64,000 bases of DNA, taken from positions 1,984,001 through 2,048,000 of the forward strand of contig NW_027460401.1 in NCBI RefSeq assembly GCF_050947875.1, in the 5' to 3' direction. The stretch is from Dermacentor variabilis (taxonomy: Eukaryota > Arthropoda > Arachnida > Ixodida > Ixodidae). Shown one piece after another: positions 61,901 through 64,000 of this stretch. The stretch's first letter is position 1. Each line of letters opens with the position of its first letter. The notes under the pieces were generated by a model that saw only the letters and a list, made by a program, of their open reading frames with translations, did not search any database and was not told the DNA's origin. The position numbers and the translations under genes are program-made.

Positions 61901-63244
61901 CTGCTTTGGGCTACTGTTTCCCGTAAATGGTAGGCGCGGCTCGCTTCGCGCTATGGAAAATCACGTATAATACCTAACTTTCAAGTAAGCTCTGCATTTC
62001 AGGCGGCCAGCTCTGCTTTGCGCTACTGTTTCCACTAAACAGTTCGGTTCGCGCTGGCAGCTCTGCTTTGGCCCACTGTTTCCCGTAAATGGTTGGCGCG
62101 ACTCGCTTCGCGCTATGGAAAATCACGTGTAATACCTAACTTTCAAGTAAGCTCTGCATTTCGCGCGGCCAGCTCTGCTTTGCGCTACTGTTTCCACAAA
62201 CAGTTCCGTTCGCGCAGCCAGCTCCGCTTTGGGCTACTGTTTCCCGAAAATGGTTGGCGCGGCTCGCTTCGCGCTATGGAAAATCACGTATAATACCTAA
62301 CTTTCAAGTAAGCTCCACATTTGAGGCGGCAAGATCTGCTTTGCGCTACTGTTTCCACTAAACAGTTCGGTTCGCGCTGCCAGCTCTGCTTTGGCCTACT
62401 GTTACCCGTAAATGGTTGGCGCGGCTCGCTTCGCGCTATGGAAAATCACGTGTAATACCTAACTTTCAAGTAAGCTCTGCATTTCGCGCGGCCAGCTCTG
62501 CTTTGCGCTACTGTTTCCACAAACAGTTCCGTTCGCGCAGCCAGCTCCGCTTTGGGCTACTGTTTCCCGTAAATGGTTGGCGCGGCTCGCTTCGCGCTAT
62601 GGAAAATCACGTATAATACCTAACTTTCAAGTAAGCTCCACATTTGAGGCGGCAAGATCTGCTTTGCGCTACTGTTTCCACTAAACAGTTCGGTTCGCGC
62701 TGCCAGCTCTGCTTTGCCTACTGTTTCCCGTAAATGGTTGGCGCGGCTCGCTTCGCGCTATGGAAAATCACGTGTAATACCTAACTTTCAAGTAAGCTCT
62801 GCATTTCGCGCGGCCAGCTCTGCTTTGCGCTACTGTTTCCACTGAACAGTTCGGTTCCCGCTGCCAGCTCTGCTTTGGGCTACTGTTTCCCGTAAATGGT
62901 TGGCGCGGCTCGCTTCGCGCTATGGAAAATCACGTATAATACCTAACTTTCAAGTAAGCTCTGCATTTCGCGCGGCCAGCTCTGCTTTGCGCTACTGTTT
63001 CCACTGAACAGTTCGGTTCGCGCAGCTAGCTCTGCTTTGGGCTACTGTTTCCCGTAAATGGTTGGCGCGGCTCGCTTCGCGCTATGGAAAATCACGTATA
63101 ATACCTAACTTTCAAGTAAGCTCTGCATTTCAGGCGGCCAGCTCTGCTTTGCGCTACTGTTTCCACTAAACAGTTCGGTTCGCGCTGGCAGCTCTGCTTT
63201 GGGCTACTGTTTCCCGTAAATGGTTGGCGCGGCTCGCTTCGCGC

Positions 63245-63455
63245 TATGGGAAATCACGTATAATGCCTAACTTTCAAGTAAGTTCTGCATTTCGCGCGGC
63301 CAGCTCTGCTTTGCGCTACTGTTTCCACTAAACAGTTCGGTTCGCGAGGCCAGCTCTGCTTTGGGGTACTGTTTCCACAAACAGTTCGGTTCGCGCGGCC
63401 AGCTCTGCTTTGGGCTATTGTTTCCCGTAAATGGTTGGCGCGGCTCGCTTCGCGC
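63245..63455 (+). repeat. 211-bp long monomer with an extra B segment
   Basis: TATGG landmarks at 63245 (here TATGGGAAAT) and 63456 are 211 apart. The unit is A, B1, an extra B at 63343-63391, then B2. The extra B begins with a B2-like half (GCTTTGGGGTACTG) and ends with a B1-like half (CCACAAACAGTTCGGTT), which lacks the T and so gives 211 rather than 212. It is the reciprocal form of the hybrid B in the 112-bp units. I noticed only this one long unit in the window. Confidence 0.9.
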
Positions 63456-64000
63456 TATGGAAAATCACGTATAATACCTAACTTTCAAGTAAGCTCTGCA
63501 TTTCGCGCGGCCAGCTCTGCTTTGAGCTATTGTTTCCCGTAAATGGTTGGCGCGGCTCGCTTCGCGCTATGGAAAATCACGTAGAATACCTAACTTTCAA
63601 GTAGGCTCTGCATTTCAGGCGGCCAGCTCTGCTTTGCGCTACTGTTTCCACTAAACAGTTCGGTTCGCGCGGCCAGCTCTGCTTTGGGCTATTGTTTCCC
63701 GTAAATGGTTGGCGCGGCTCGCTTCGCGCTATGGAAAATCACGTATAATACCTAACTTTCAAGTAAGCTCTTCAGTTCGCGCGGCCAGCTCTGCTTTGCG
63801 CTACTGTTTCCACTAAGCAGTTCGGTTCGCGCGGCCAGCTCTGCTTTGGGCTACTGTTTCCCGTAAATGGTTGGCGCGGCTCGCTTCGCGCTATGGAAAA
63901 TCACGTGTAATACCTAACTTTCAAGTAAGCTCCACATGTGAGGCGGCAAGATCTGCTTTGCGCTACTGTTTCCACTAAACAGTTCGGTTCGCGCTGCCAG

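Larger units (their letters stand above)
15949..64000 (+). repeat. Satellite array, right block (continues past window)
   Basis: The array resumes after the LTR in the same orientation and phase and runs to the last base, ending mid-monomer. Most units are 162 or 161 bp, with many 112-bp units. The whole window holds roughly 390 monomers (array length divided by mean unit length). Composition changes along it. From about 18 to 47 kb, 'CAGGCGG', 'CTTTGCACTAC' and TAATCAG are common. The 161-bp class (CCACAAACAG in B1) first appears at about 20331. 'CTCTCCATTT' is confined to about 21.9-41.6 kb. From about 50 kb, 'CACGTGTAAT' and 'CCACATTTGAGGCGGCAAGA' appear. No gene, inversion or second transposon interrupts the block. 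Confidence 0.98.

Noticed and set aside
20229..62616. Dozens of near-identical 66- to 121-codon open frames read as a tandem protein family
   Set aside because: They are translations of the satellite monomer. They start at TTG, overlap each other every 161 bases, and exist only where a one-base deletion removes the TAA in B1. No domain, signal or ribosome-binding context is present.
1447..64000. CRISPR array
   Set aside because: The spacing is regular, but there are no unique spacers: the whole 162-bp unit is repeated, and no cas gene is present.
1447..64000. CENP-B box in the monomer
   Set aside because: I looked for the pattern TTCG....A..CGGG on both strands. CCCGTAAATGG and TTCGCGCTATGG resemble parts of it, but neither has all the core positions.
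1447..64000. Ribosomal DNA spacer or telomeric repeat
   Set aside because: No rRNA or tRNA gene sequence and no run of TTAGG-type repeats is visible, and the monomer does not resemble known rRNA parts.

Overview
This window is eukaryotic repetitive DNA with no gene I can support. About 97% of it is one satellite array. All monomers lie in the same orientation from about position 1447 to the right edge at 64000, so the array continues beyond the window. The array is interrupted once, by a 739-bp solo LTR. The left 1.45 kb is non-satellite flank.

Organism: tandem satellite DNA, an LTR with a target-site duplication, and no compact gene set point to a eukaryotic nuclear genome. The 162-bp monomer is about 53% GC and carries about 16 CpG sites, so there is no sign of CpG decay. 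The left flank is mostly A+T-rich. This fits an invertebrate, perhaps an insect, but the species cannot be determined here and this is inference.

Layout. (1) 1-1446: single-copy-looking flank with a 46-bp near-perfect palindrome, other inverted repeats and a 17-bp direct repeat. (2) 1447-15205: left satellite block, including a 4224-bp tandem duplication (3267-11879). (3) 15206-15944: solo LTR on the minus strand, TG...CA ends, flanked by CCGT. Removing it and one CCGT restores exactly one 162-bp monomer. (4) 15949-64000: right satellite block. Monomer subtypes change along it: an early zone like the left block, a middle zone (about 18-47 kb) rich in 'CAGGCGG', 'CTCTCC' and linked-substitution variants, and a late zone (about 50-64 kb) with CACGTG and 'AGATCT' variants and a 4197-bp tandem duplication (50428-58925) that contains an older 1129-bp one.

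Monomer architecture: each 162-bp monomer is a 62-bp segment (A) plus two 50-bp related segments (B1 and B2, 39 of 50 positions identical). Four length classes occur: 162; 161 (one T lost in B1, which also removes a stop codon and creates the many 66-codon open frames); 112 (one B unit lost); and one 211-bp monomer (one B unit gained). The 112-bp units carry B1/B2 hybrid segments and the 211-bp unit carries the reciprocal B2/B1 hybrid, as expected from unequal exchange between B1 and B2. The main interest of the window is therefore a readable record of satellite evolution: hybrid monomers, nested duplications that can be ordered in time, and a transposon insertion that marks one point in the array.
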